From: Candidatus Pacearchaeota archaeon
Lineage (GTDB): Archaea > Nanobdellota > Nanobdellia > Pacearchaeales > GW2011-AR1
Direction of reading: 5' to 3'
Assembly: GCA_018304165.1 (NCBI GenBank)
Contig: JAGVWS010000011.1
Coordinates: 1 to 49,233, forward strand
DNA length: 49,233 nt
Within the stretch, counting starts at the first letter, position 1; every line of letters starts with the position of its first letter. Below are positions 34,408-41,846 of this stretch, piece by piece. The notes beneath the pieces were generated by a model, which saw nothing but the letters and a program-made list of their open reading frames with translations, was not told the origin of the DNA and did not search any database. The position numbers and the translations under genes were made by a program.

Positions 34408-34905
34408 ATGGCAATTGTAAGAATTCAGCGTTATGTTGACAGAAATAAAGGATATCAGGCTCTTGATGAAGGCACTGTATCAGTCTGGGCTCCCTCTTTC
34501 AGGTGGCATCTTAATCACGGAACGCAGGTCGGGGTTGAGGCGGCAATGCCAAACCTTTCGCAGAGATTTATAGGAGGGCTTCTTGTTGCAGAAGGCGACG
34601 AACTGCTTGTTACAGCGTCAGTTGATGGCTCCGGAGAAGCTGGAATGCAGAGAAGAAGATTTCTAGATATGGATTACGGATACTTCCGCGACGGACAGGT
34701 GAAAGATTTAGGAGAGTTATTATCATCCGGAAGAGAAATACACCTGTTTGCCGGAAGCAACAGAACCACTTATGATTCGTATGGGAGAGTGCTGGTATTT
34801 TCATTAAAAGCTCCTCCGGAAGAGTATTACGAGAGAGTGCAGGAATTAAGAGCGATAGTCATGGGGTTTGATGCTGGGGGGAAGAGAAGAGTCAAAAAGG
34901 CTTAA
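34408..34905 (+). CDS. Unrecognised protein with possible NTPase-independent fold
   Basis: A 165-residue soluble protein (MAIVRIQRYVDRNKGY; VSVWAPSFRWHLN; FDAGGKRRVKKA) with mixed strand and helix predictions and a basic C-terminal tail. No known motif is visible. TTTATATAT (34375-34383) lies about 26 nt before the ATG, giving a leaderless start. Two hairpins follow its stop. Confidence 0.65.
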   Translation: MAIVRIQRYVDRNKGYQALDEGTVSVWAPSFRWHLNHGTQVGVEAAMPNLSQRFIGGLLVAEGDELLVTASVDGSGEAGMQRRRFLDMDYGYFRDGQVKDLGELLSSGREIHLFAGSNRTTYDSYGRVLVFSLKAPPEEYYERVQELRAIVMGFDAGGKRRVKKA

Positions 34906-34911
34906 ATATTA

Positions 34912-34953
34912 GTAATCCCTAAGGATTACATCAAAATTTGTAACTAAATTTTG
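34912..34953. repeat. Two hairpins after the 34408 gene
   Basis: GTAATCC/GGATTAC (34912-34929) and CAAAATTT/AAATTTTG (34932-34953). The second resembles the AAATTTC/GAAATTT hairpin beside tRNA-Ser. They may belong to the tandem-hairpin family or terminate the upstream gene. Confidence 0.45.
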
Positions 34954-34989
34954 TGGCTTAAAAAATTAAAACCCCCAAATTTTTAAACT

Positions 34990-35223
34990 ATGAAGACTAT
35001 TACTGTTAAATTGCCTGAGCGAGAAGCTGAAGAGTTAGACTTATTTGTCAGGGGAAGTGGTTTATCAAAATCTGAATTTATAAGACATTTGCTTATTCAA
35101 AAAATTGGTTTAGACAGAAAAGAAAAACTTGGCTGGATGATGATAGCTGAGAAAGCATTAGCTAAAAGATGGGATAATCCTAAAGACAATAAAGTTTGGA
35201 GCAAATATCTAGAAAATGATTGA
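34990..35223 (+). CDS. Ribbon-helix-helix antitoxin of a MazF system
   Basis: A 77-residue RHH protein (MKTITVKLPEREAEELDLFV, SGLSKSEFIRHLL) whose C-terminal part should bind the toxin. It overlaps the mazF-like gene by 8 nt. The TATA-like CTTAAAAAAT near 34955 is about 26 nt upstream. With MazF interrupted, the antitoxin may persist as an orphan regulator. Confidence 0.82.
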   Translation: MKTITVKLPEREAEELDLFVRGSGLSKSEFIRHLLIQKIGLDRKEKLGWMMIAEKALAKRWDNPKDNKVWSKYLEND

Positions 35224-35647
35224 ACAAGGTAATTTATTATTAGCACCATTCCCCTTTTCAGACCAATCTGGAAGAAAGGTAAGACCAATAATTGTGATAA
35301 GCAATAATCGTTACAATCAGTATCATGATGATTTGGTAGTTGTTGGAGTTACTTCAAACTTGTTTAAAGACCCCTACTACATTGATTTTACTAATTCTGA
35401 CCTTGATTTTGGCAATTTAACGGCTATTTGTCAAATAATGACTGATGCTCTAACATTAATGGACAAAGAACTATAACGAGAGACCAAAATATTTCACCAT
35501 GTTTTTTGTTCTCTCGAATATATCATAAGACATTATGAGGAAATATTAAAGTCTTATGCTATAATAAGAAAGAGAATAGGTAGAGTTAATAGAAACAAGA
35601 TGAAAGCGATTAATGACAAAATCTTAGAGTTAATAAAGATAAAATGA
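35216..35647 (+). pseudogene. MazF/PemK-like toxin gene interrupted by a 90-bp hairpin insert
   Basis: The first 86 codons (MIEQGNLLLAPFPFSDQSGR, then KVRPIIVISNNRYNQ) are a typical MazF/PemK endoribonuclease start. The frame stops at TAA 35474-35476, the first codon of the insert 35474-35563. After the insert the frame resumes (IRKRIGRVNRNKMKAINDK) to TGA at 35645-35647. Removing exactly 90 nt restores a full 114-residue protein, DKEL joined to IRKR. The flanking TA (35472-35473, 35562-35563) is duplicated. The toxin is therefore truncated in this genome unless the insert is bypassed. Confidence 0.85.
35474..35563 (+). repeat. 90-bp tandem-hairpin element inserted in mazF
   Basis: Module 1, CGAGAGA-CCAAAA...TTTTTTGT-TCTCTCG, is nearly identical at 38510-38550 and 39560-39599. 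Module 2 is CATAAGAC/GTCTTATG and is specific to this copy. Ends read TAACGAG... and ...GCTATA, with a TA target duplication; the 39556 copy is also 90 bp. Confidence 0.75.
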
Positions 35648-35778
35648 CGATTCTCACTACTAAAGTCGTAAAAGTTGATGGAGAGTATGGAGTGTATTTT
35701 CCAAAATGGTTTGTTAAGAAAGAAAATTTAAAAGAAAGACAAAAACTTACAATTAATATTATTGCTGTTGAACATTAA
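35644..35778 (+). CDS. Small AbrB-like protein of the toxin operon
   Basis: A 44-residue frame (MTILTTKVVKVDGEYGVYFP, KWFVKKENLKERQKLTINII) with an AbrB-like strand pattern. Its ATG overlaps the stop of the restored mazF frame (ATGA), so it belonged to the toxin operon before the insertion. The 3' end overlaps the convergent gene at 35775 by 4 nt. Confidence 0.6.
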   Translation: MTILTTKVVKVDGEYGVYFPKWFVKKENLKERQKLTINIIAVEH

Positions 35779-36161
35779 TTAGCAGGCTCACTCAAATAAC
35801 CCTTTATCTCTTCAATCATTTTCTTAACCTCGTCAGTCATCGGCGCCCTTCCTTCCTCAGCAAGAACTTTGCGGGCTTTTCTTATTATCTTTGCAAATGG
35901 GATGAGAGGAATGGATCTTTGCTCTGCACCCATACATAAAGCAGATTTGTAAAGTATATCTGTGTAAAGCCCTGCTTTGAGATTTAGTATCTGCCCTCTT
36001 GGAGAGAATGTTTCTTCTTTAAGAATTTTGTATATGGGGCAGAGAGATTTTGAAAACCCCGTTTCTATAACATCAGAATTTCCGGCTGCATCCATTATTA
36101 ATTCATGAACCTCTTCCTTTGCGTTGTGAGACTCAATGGTTTCCTTAGCCTGTTTTTTCAT
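35775..36161 (-). CDS. Degenerate Fe-S subunit of a glycolate/lactate oxidase-like complex
   Basis: About 128 residues from MKKQAKETIESHN; this start overlaps the FAD gene by 17 nt, and a longer frame to 36212 is not needed. The segment CPIYKILKEETFSPRGQILN aligns with the bacterial GlcF/LutB-type sequence CP-x-Y-x(n)-SPRG, and KSALCMGAEQRSIPLIPFAK with the second cluster region. A normal two-cluster ferredoxin domain has eight Cys; only two remain here. It therefore probably no longer carries [4Fe-4S] clusters. Last gene of the three-gene operon. Confidence 0.75.
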   Translation of the reverse strand: MKKQAKETIESHNAKEEVHELIMDAAGNSDVIETGFSKSLCPIYKILKEETFSPRGQILNLKAGLYTDILYKSALCMGAEQRSIPLIPFAKIIRKARKVLAEEGRAPMTDEVKKMIEEIKGYLSEPAN

Positions 36162-37641
36162 TTTGAATATTATCCTCTTTAATTTTCCCAAGCTCCTTAT
36201 CAAGCTCTTCAACTTCTCTCAACAGCTTCTCAAATTTTTCTGTTATGATATCATCACTGATATTATTAATCTCTTTTGTTGTATTATTAACTTCGCTTAT
36301 TTTATTAGCAGCACCTTTAATAGTACCAGCTGCTTCATCAAGAGCATCAGCTTTTTTGAGCGTATCATTGATGTTATCAGTTTTATTAGCAGCCTCTTTG
36401 GTAGTTTCTTCAGCAATCTCCTTGGATATTTCCCTCTTTATTTCATTGTCAATTCTTTCACCACCTTCACCGGCATCAATTATAACTCCTCTGTTTAGCT
36501 TGTTTTTTGGATCATAGCGCTTCTTTATCCTCTCAACGAGCTTCTTGTCGTTTATGTCAAGAAATTCTTTTTTTAACCTTCCAACTCCATAGGTTCCTGC
36601 TACCTGCCCCCTTATCTTTCTTACAAACATTCTTAAGTTGTTTATTTTGTCGTCCTCGTTCTCCTTGAAAACAGGATGTATTATTCCAGGTCCGAGATTT
36701 GCATAGTAAGGAATATCATTAAGAGAAAGGTATTCTGATAAGTCGGGAAGCTTGTCAAGGAATATTTTTGGATCATCACTCTTTACATAGCCGGACTGCG
36801 CTATAAGCCATGGCAGTTCCTCTACTGCCTTTATCCTGCTCTTGTAGTCTTCGCCTTTAAACTCCCCGTCATTAGATTCAAATTCAACAAAGAGGTGATA
36901 ATTATTAGAAAGCCCAAGTATCAGAGAGAGGCGGCCGTCAAATAATTGTATTATGCTTACGCCCGGAAGAAGCCTGAGTTTCCTGACTAATTCAATTACT
37001 TTAAATAGCTCGTCAGAGCGGTAAATTGTCAGGCTTCTTTTAGGCCTGCTTATGAGCTTTAGCTTTGCTCTGTAAATGACTCCTGTTATTCCTTCCATTC
37101 CGACAAAGTTGGATGCGTCAATCCTGCTTATTCTTTGCAGCCTGCCCTGCCCGTCCACAATATCCATCTCCAATACCAAGTCAGCCATTCTCTTGTACTT
37201 TGTGCTTCTCGGTCCGCTGGCGTTCACAGCGAGCATCCCTCCTATAGTGCAGATGGACTTTGAGAGGGGAGATATTGGAAACTCCAATTCGTATTTTTCA
37301 AGCCTGTCGTTAAGCTCCTGCAAAATAACTCCTGCTTCAACTACTGCGGTTTTTCTTGCAGGATCAATATCAATAATTTTATCCATCTTGCTCAGGTCAA
37401 TTACTACAGAATTTTCTGATGCAGGCACACAGCCGCCCATCAATCCGCTTCCGCCTCCTCTTATTGTTATATTTTTGTTCATAACAATTATGCTCTGGAG
37501 TTCTTTTTCATCAAGAGGAGCAATTACTTTAAGAGCTTCTCCAGACAGGCCGCTTGCGTCTGTTGAATAAGCGTTGAGCTTTAATTCTTTAGAAAGCTCT
37601 TCATCAGCTTTTTCGCTTCTTAATTTATTTATACCATTCAT
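36145..37641 (-). CDS. FAD-linked oxidase, GlcD/D-lactate dehydrogenase type
   Basis: A 498-residue flavoprotein. FAD_binding_4 domain with the PP-loop NKNITIRGGGSGLMGGCVPA, then SICTIGGMLAVNASGPRSTKY and GMEGITGVIYRAKLKL, followed by a shortened FAD-oxidase C-terminal domain. It oxidises an alpha-hydroxy acid (glycolate or D-lactate) in known relatives. After about residue 405 a long Glu/Lys/Asn-rich coiled coil (TLKKADALDEAAGTIK) replaces the usual end, which is unusual. Overlaps the CCG gene by 4 nt and the Fe-S gene by 17 nt, so the three are one operon. Confidence 0.88.
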   Translation of the reverse strand: MNGINKLRSEKADEELSKELKLNAYSTDASGLSGEALKVIAPLDEKELQSIIVMNKNITIRGGGSGLMGGCVPASENSVVIDLSKMDKIIDIDPARKTAVVEAGVILQELNDRLEKYELEFPISPLSKSICTIGGMLAVNASGPRSTKYKRMADLVLEMDIVDGQGRLQRISRIDASNFVGMEGITGVIYRAKLKLISRPKRSLTIYRSDELFKVIELVRKLRLLPGVSIIQLFDGRLSLILGLSNNYHLFVEFESNDGEFKGEDYKSRIKAVEELPWLIAQSGYVKSDDPKIFLDKLPDLSEYLSLNDIPYYANLGPGIIHPVFKENEDDKINNLRMFVRKIRGQVAGTYGVGRLKKEFLDINDKKLVERIKKRYDPKNKLNRGVIIDAGEGGERIDNEIKREISKEIAEETTKEAANKTDNINDTLKKADALDEAAGTIKGAANKISEVNNTTKEINNISDDIITEKFEKLLREVEELDKELGKIKEDNIQNEKTG

Positions 37642-38414
37642 GCTCTTGCTCCTATTTGTTTAATTCCAAGAGCGTGGCATATTAATTCAGAAATTTCAAA
37701 GACTCTTATTTCTGGGAATCCTGAAGAGTTTCTCTTTAAGTGTTCTGAAGTTCTTATTCCGGAAGTTACTAAAATATTAACCTTTGAGTCTCTGGCCTGC
37801 CTTAGCCTTTCCTTTGCTATTTCATCTGCGAGTTCAGGGTTTGTCTCAGGCAAACCCCCGCAAGAGCCGCTTGAAAATGAGTCTTCTCTTGAATATTTTA
37901 ATTCTGTTAAACTGTGGCCGAGGACATGCAAAATATTCCGCGGAGTGTCATAAATTCCGCAGTATCTGCCAAGATAGGAAGGGTCGTGGTAAGTTAGGCT
38001 TAAGGCATTGTCCTCCTTAAGCTTCTTCTTCCTGAGCCTTTTAAGTATTACTTCCAGGGCGAATTCTATTTCAATATTCCAATCCATTATGAACTCTTTG
38101 TAATCCTGGCTTAGTGCCTTAAAACACTCGGGGCACACAGCAATTATTCTCTTAATCCCGAGAGTTTTAAGCATCTTTAGGTTTCTGCGCGCTATCTTTA
38201 TGAAGTCTTTTTCATAGCCTAAATCCAAGGCCAGCGAGCCGCAGATGAGAGGCTTGCCTAGCTTCTCCGGGCTGATAAAATCAATCCCTAATTTGTCCAA
38301 TATTTCTTCATAATTCTCTCTTAACTCTTTATTGTCATACTTTCCAAGAAGGCATCCTGTATGAAGGATAGCCTTTCCTTTTTTCCCGCCCTTTACAAGC
38401 CCAAATAATGCCAT
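37638..38414 (-). CDS. CCG-domain oxidoreductase subunit with missing ligands
   Basis: A 258-residue protein of the LutA/GlcF-C type with two CCG (DUF224) domains. The first keeps HTGCLLGKYD, PLICGS and VCPECFKAL. The second is damaged: the usual DPCHLGR is DPSYLGR, CCGG is SCGGL, and the CP-x-C motif is replaced by SGIRTSEHL. Canonical CCG domains hold an unusual Fe-S cluster or a Zn, so the second site here is probably empty. First gene of the operon with the flavoprotein and the degenerate Fe-S subunit. Confidence 0.85.
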   Translation of the reverse strand: MALFGLVKGGKKGKAILHTGCLLGKYDNKELRENYEEILDKLGIDFISPEKLGKPLICGSLALDLGYEKDFIKIARRNLKMLKTLGIKRIIAVCPECFKALSQDYKEFIMDWNIEIEFALEVILKRLRKKKLKEDNALSLTYHDPSYLGRYCGIYDTPRNILHVLGHSLTELKYSREDSFSSGSCGGLPETNPELADEIAKERLRQARDSKVNILVTSGIRTSEHLKRNSSGFPEIRVFEISELICHALGIKQIGARA

Positions 38415-38804
38415 GAAATAAAGAAACTTTGTAGAGTTAAAAGGATTTATTTGGTGCAGGATAATATAGCGTTATGTTGATATCAAACTTTAATGCTATA
38501 TTAATATAACGAGAGACCAAAATATTTTACCATGTTTTTTGTTCTCTCGAATATGTCAAGATGCTGGAGCTTGCATCTTGAGCACACTCAAGATGTCAAA
38601 ATGTTGAAGTATTACATTTTGAGCAACAGACAAAATGGTCAAATACCTAAGTCTGTTGCTGTAGATTTAATTGGAAATAAACTCATTAACTTTACTTGGT
38701 AGGCAAATTATATCCACAATAACCTAATTAACTAAATATCAGCGTCATTCGCTCAACTAAACTTATGCATCATCTTAAACTTCCACCGTAGTTTATGCCT
38801 TAGA
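38415..38804. other. Spacer carrying hairpin element copy d
   Basis: Contains AATATAGC/GCTATATT (38463-38502) followed by the element at 38507-38663 and an AT-rich remainder with no gene. Confidence 0.6.
38507..38663 (+). repeat. Tandem-hairpin element, composite copy d
   Basis: Module 1 (GAGAGACC...TTCTCTCG) is followed by TCAAGATGC/GCATCTTGA, linker GCACAC, then CAAAATGT/ACATTTTG, and GCAACAGAC/GTCTGTTGC, ending GCTGTA. It joins the GAGAGACC module of the mazF insert to the TGTCAA/TTGAGCAC array type, showing both are one modular family. Confidence 0.7.
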
Positions 38805-39335
38805 TTAATTGGGCATACTCTGCGTAGCATTTTTTACATAACTATCAATCTCAACGCCGATGCTGTTTGAGAAATCCTTGAAATAAATATCATTAGTAAA
38901 AATCATTGGAATGATTATTGGCTCTTCCACAGAATAGTTTTCAATGAACTCCTTAAAGAGCTTTTTGTTGTCAGGGTCAAAGGACATCTCGTGCATCTTT
39001 AAATTTATTGAGGAGTACTTCTTTTTGAGGCCTTCCATGAAAGCTCTTCCTTCAATGCATCGCGAGCAGTCCTTGGAGTTTTCATAGAAGTAGTGTATCT
39101 CAATGAGCTTTGGCTTGGCCGTCTCAAGAGACTTGACGGCCTCAGCGCTGATTGTCGGCTCTGGAGAAGGAATGGTGAAGAAGTAAATCATAATCAGAAT
39201 TACTGACACAGCAAAGATAGCATTTGGGATGTTTACAAATTTTTTCCATACGTGTTGACCGGCCTCTTTTTTGTACGGCTGGAGCTTTCCCACGGCGCTT
39301 AAATCTTTCAAGTCAGCTAAGTGCTCTTCTGGCAT
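38805..39335 (-). CDS. Membrane-anchored thioredoxin-like protein
   Basis: About 176 residues from MPEEHLADLKD. A cytoplasmic N-terminus precedes one helix (about 37-56, AIFAVSVILIMIYFF) and a thioredoxin-like domain with the redox motif CSRC in NSKDCSRCIEGRAFME, plus a cis-Pro-like VEEPIIIPMIF. It probably works outside the membrane in disulfide chemistry. TTTATAAA at 39357-39364 puts transcription at this ATG, so the longer frame to 39389 is not used. Confidence 0.8.
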   Translation of the reverse strand: MPEEHLADLKDLSAVGKLQPYKKEAGQHVWKKFVNIPNAIFAVSVILIMIYFFTIPSPEPTISAEAVKSLETAKPKLIEIHYFYENSKDCSRCIEGRAFMEGLKKKYSSINLKMHEMSFDPDNKKLFKEFIENYSVEEPIIIPMIFTNDIYFKDFSNSIGVEIDSYVKNATQSMPN

Positions 39336-39543
39336 AAAGAACAAGGGCAGGAGGAATTTATAAACATTGATGTTGCAGGAAGCGGTCAAAATGAATTGGG
39401 ATGAGAATTATCATAAGGGCTATAAGATCAACAAATAAGTACCTCTGAATGTACATAAGATAGTGTTACAAAAATTGTATCACTTAGAAAAATCAACCAA
39501 GCAAAGATTTGTAAAATATGATGTTTGTAGATAACATAAAATA

Positions 39544-39665
39544 TAAAGTATGTTATAATGAGAGACCAAAATATTTTACCATGTTTTTTGTTCTCTCGAA
39601 TATAGCAACAGACAAAATGGTCAAATACTTAAGTCTGTTGCTATAGTTTAAAATAACATACTTTA
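39544..39665 (+). repeat. Tandem-hairpin element copy e nested in an outer inverted repeat
   Basis: The 90-bp element 39556-39645 has module 1 followed by GCAACAGAC/GTCTGTTGC, the same last hairpin as copy d with one loop change. It sits between TAAAGTATGTTA (39544-39555) and its exact inverse TAACATACTTTA (39654-39665), as if inserted at a TA in the loop of another palindrome. Confidence 0.7.
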
Positions 39666-39688
39666 GATACAGGCTTTCTCAGCTATTC

Positions 39689-39793
39689 TCATAACCCATA
39701 CTCTTCTAATCTCTTAGCTATAACTCTTGATGTTAAACGCCTTTTATCTAGAATTATTGGATAAATATCCTGCATTATGTGTTGATTGGTTCT
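39689..39793 (-). pseudogene. C-terminal fragment of a receiver-like protein, copy 1
   Basis: The minus strand reads NQHIMQDIYPIILDKRRL, then TSRVIAKRLEEYGL-stop. The same sequence, diverged, occurs at 40396-40503 and as the end of the decayed receiver gene at 41290. It follows the RelE gene directly. A 28-codon frame from ATG 39775 could still be translated. Confidence 0.6.
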
Positions 39794-39798
39794 GATTT

Positions 39799-40092
39799 TT
39801 ATCTTCTCCAAAAGATCTTATCATGATGGTCAAAGTCAACAAATAAGATAAACATTTGAGCAATATCGACCGTGAAAGTCAGAACAAAACTCTTATCGAT
39901 ATGAACCTCTTTTAAATTACTCATATCATACTTCAAGTTTTTATAACGCTTAATAGTCTCATAATCATTATTAATTATCTCCCTGATCTTCTTATTAATT
40001 ATCTCCGCTTTCTTCCTGTCTTTCTTAACAAGCTTTTTTATCTTTAGCTTTAATTTATCAGTCAAATCAAAAGAAAACATCAAACCTCGCAA
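39799..40092 (-). CDS. RelE/ParE-type toxin
   Basis: A 97-residue basic protein with the RelE-superfamily plan: KLKLKIKKLVKKDRKKAEII, then KRYKNLKYDMSNLKEVHIDKSFVL and a C-terminal FVDFDHHDKIFWRR, close to the R-x-Y/D-H-H-x-x-x-W ends of mRNA-cleaving or gyrase-poisoning members. It overlaps its antitoxin gene by 13 nt. Met5 is an alternative start. Confidence 0.8.
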   Translation of the reverse strand: MRGLMFSFDLTDKLKLKIKKLVKKDRKKAEIINKKIREIINNDYETIKRYKNLKYDMSNLKEVHIDKSFVLTFTVDIAQMFILFVDFDHHDKIFWRR

Positions 40093-40346
40093 AGAGAATC
40101 AAGCTGCTCAAGAGTCATTTTGCGACTCTTATGACTCTTCATATGCTTATTAATAACCTCTAAGACCTCTTTAACATAATCTTCTCTAGCTTCTTCATTA
40201 ATCAAGTCGTGGCCATGAATTTCTAAAAACTTATTAATGGCTTCAGACTTATCCTTAAAATTATATTTAGCCTTCACAACATTTATTATTCTGTTAGCTT
40301 GAGGAGTCAATTCAATTCTGGCAGATATGCTTTCTTGTGATTCCAT
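40080..40346 (-). CDS. Antitoxin, DUF2683-like
   Basis: About 88 residues from MESQESISARIEL. The N-terminal SISARIELTPQANRIINVVKAK and KSEAINKFLEIHG match the DUF2683/RHH-like antitoxins found beside RelE toxins in archaea. TATTTAA near 40370-40376 sets the transcript start at about 40347, selecting this ATG over 40352. The palindromic operator at 40345-40365 overlaps the start, suggesting autoregulation. Confidence 0.8.
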   Translation of the reverse strand: MESQESISARIELTPQANRIINVVKAKYNFKDKSEAINKFLEIHGHDLINEEAREDYVKEVLEVINKHMKSHKSRKMTLEQLDSLCEV

Positions 40347-40365
40347 ATGCATATGATATGCATAT
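40345..40365. promoter_or_regulatory. Operator of the RelE-antitoxin locus
   Basis: Two palindromic ATATGCATAT half-sites separated by one base lie over the predicted transcription start, as expected for RHH-type autorepression. Confidence 0.55.
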
Positions 40366-40395
40366 TGAGTATTTAAGGCTTTCGCTCCAGACGCG

Positions 40396-40503
40396 TTACA
40401 ATCCGTACTTTTTCAGTCTTTTAACTATGAGTCTTGGTGACAGACGACTTTTATCGGGTATAATGGGATAAATGTCATTCATTATTCTATCATTTTGGGT
40501 AAA
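40396..40503 (-). pseudogene. C-terminal fragment of a receiver-like protein, copy 2, with own TATA box
   Basis: Reads TQNDRIMNDIYPIIPDKSRL, then SPRLIVKRLKKYGL-stop. Differences from the other copies are mainly conservative. The TATA box TTTATATA (40504-40511) is 26 nt from the ATG at 40482, so a 28-residue leaderless product is possible. Confidence 0.55.
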
Positions 40504-40511
40504 TATATAAA
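40504..40511 (-). promoter_or_regulatory. TATA box of the 28-codon ORF
   Basis: TTTATATA on the minus strand, 26 nt from ATG 40482; its spacing matches the leaderless promoters of real genes in this window. Confidence 0.4.
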
Positions 40512-40580
40512 AACTCATTCTAATAAAAAATAGAGCAGAATCTTAGGGATTAAGAATATCCTTTAGGTTAAACTGGTTTA

Positions 40581-40892
40581 TTAAACAGCGGTGTTAATCT
40601 CTTTTTCAGAACCTTTAATCAAATTCCAATCCATTTTTATTAATTGCCTTACAGCAGGGTTTTGTGTATTTAACTTGTAAAGGTCTGATTTTCCGATTCT
40701 TCTTGTTTTTATAACTATCTTGTTCATTTCTAATCTACTCCAAAATGTTTGAAGAGTGGAGTAACTAACTTCAGACTTTCTAGCTATTTCAGTCAAGGGA
40801 TAATCAAACAACTGGAAGCTTATAAGAAAATCTAGAACTTTCATTACGGGATTTGATCCGAATACCTGAATCAAGGGAGTTTCATTTTCCAT
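40581..40892 (-). CDS. Winged-helix transcription factor
   Basis: A 103-residue archaeal wHTH: VMKVLDFLISFQLFDYPLTE, then KSEVSYSTLQTFWSRLEMNK and a wing RIGKSDLYKLN. TTTATATA centred near 40917 gives a leaderless ATG. It is unlinked to the adjacent toxin locus. Confidence 0.82.
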   Translation of the reverse strand: MENETPLIQVFGSNPVMKVLDFLISFQLFDYPLTEIARKSEVSYSTLQTFWSRLEMNKIVIKTRRIGKSDLYKLNTQNPAVRQLIKMDWNLIKGSEKEINTAV

Positions 40893-40988
40893 ATTGTTTA
40901 ATGGAGATAGGGATATATAAATGTTTTGGTTAATGTTTTTATATTACAATATTAGAAACATTTAAATATATGCTGTATTTCTAAATTT

Positions 40989-41264
40989 ATGGAATTTAAT
41001 AGTGAAGATAAAATCAAAGCAACTATTCTTTATCATTTGAGAAGAAAGAAGGTTATTGGCGGGGTTCATACTCCTATGGATACTTTAAGAAGAGGTTTTC
41101 CTTCTCATGCTGGGAAAGAAGTTGATAGGGCTGCTAAAGAATTAATCAAGCAGGGATTTTTGTTAACTAAGCCCACCAATCAAGGACTTCATGTGATGTT
41201 AAACAAAGACAGACTGATAAAGATTGAAGAGTTTATCAAGAAAGTTTTGGGCCATGAGTTTTGA
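40989..41264 (+). CDS. Small winged-helix-like archaeal protein
   Basis: A 91-residue protein (KATILYHLRRKKVIGGVHTP, then EVDRAAKELIKQGFLLTKP, NQGLHVMLNK) with a wHTH-like pattern of a helix pair followed by a beta wing. It probably binds nucleic acid. ATTTAAATATA (about 40959-40969) is about 26 nt upstream. Similar short proteins occur in archaeal accessory regions. Confidence 0.72.
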   Translation: MEFNSEDKIKATILYHLRRKKVIGGVHTPMDTLRRGFPSHAGKEVDRAAKELIKQGFLLTKPTNQGLHVMLNKDRLIKIEEFIKKVLGHEF

Positions 41265-41289
41265 ATAGTTATTGCGTTGCTAAAAGAAT

Positions 41290-41846
41290 TCATAATCCAT
41301 ACTCCTCAAGCCTCTTAGCTATAACCTTTGATGTTAATCGCTTTTTATCAAGTATTATTGGATAAATGTCTTTCATAATCCTATCATTTTGAGCAAAATC
41401 TGCAACTATTGACATGTCAAGAATCTTGGACTCCGATTCTTGAGCATGCTCAAAATGTCAAGAACATTAGTTCTTGAGCACATTCAAAATGTCAAGAATT
41501 TACAATTCTTGAGCACAGTCAAGGATTAACATCCTTGATGATTAACATTTTTGATGACTAAGACAAGTTTTTGACACTCCAACTCTCAAGCAATCAGGAT
41601 TGGCTTGAGCAATCCATCTCGCAGAGATTATAGCATCAGCCTTCCATGAATCACTATTCAAATCAAAATCAACTACGGCTAATTGCTAAACATTGCTCAC
41701 GAGCTTCGCTCTCAACTCTTTTTCAGACGAAACAAGGTCTGCTCTCAATGAATAATCCTTTAAAGCTTCTCTAAAAACTTTAGATAATTCCTGCTGATGC
41801 CGAGGCTCGTCTTCAACAATAATAACAGAAAGAGAGAGCGGGTCAT
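41290..41846 (-). pseudogene. Decayed receiver-like gene interrupted by a 162-bp hairpin array
   Basis: From ATG 41846 the sequence would encode MTRSLSVIIVEDEPRHQQEL, the start of a response-regulator receiver, but an extra CT shifts the frame. An in-frame TAG follows after LRAKLVSNV (41686-41688), then LAVVDFDLNSDSWKADAI. The 162-bp array (41415-41576) splits GVS from IVADF; TTGACA is duplicated at both ends and deleting the array restores LRVGVSIVADFAQND, then RIMKDIYPIILDKKRL and TSKVIAKRLEEYGL-stop. The intact gene would be about 130 residues. It is dead through at least three lesions. Confidence 0.8.
41415..41576 (-). repeat. Tandem variable-stem hairpin array, copy f
   Basis: At least four hairpins in series: TCAAGAATC/GATTCTTGA, TCAAGAAC/GTTCTTGA, TCAAGAATT/AATTCTTGA and TCAAGGAT/ATCCTTGA, joined by GCATGC, GCACAT and GCACAG plus TCAAAATG. 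Stem bases vary with matching changes on both sides, and the linkers stay nearly constant. TTGACA target duplication at 41409-41414 and 41571-41576. Confidence 0.75.

Noticed and set aside
41415-41576. CRISPR array
   Set aside because: The repeated parts are short linkers and the variable parts are self-complementary stems of differing length, not fixed-length spacers; no cas genes are near.
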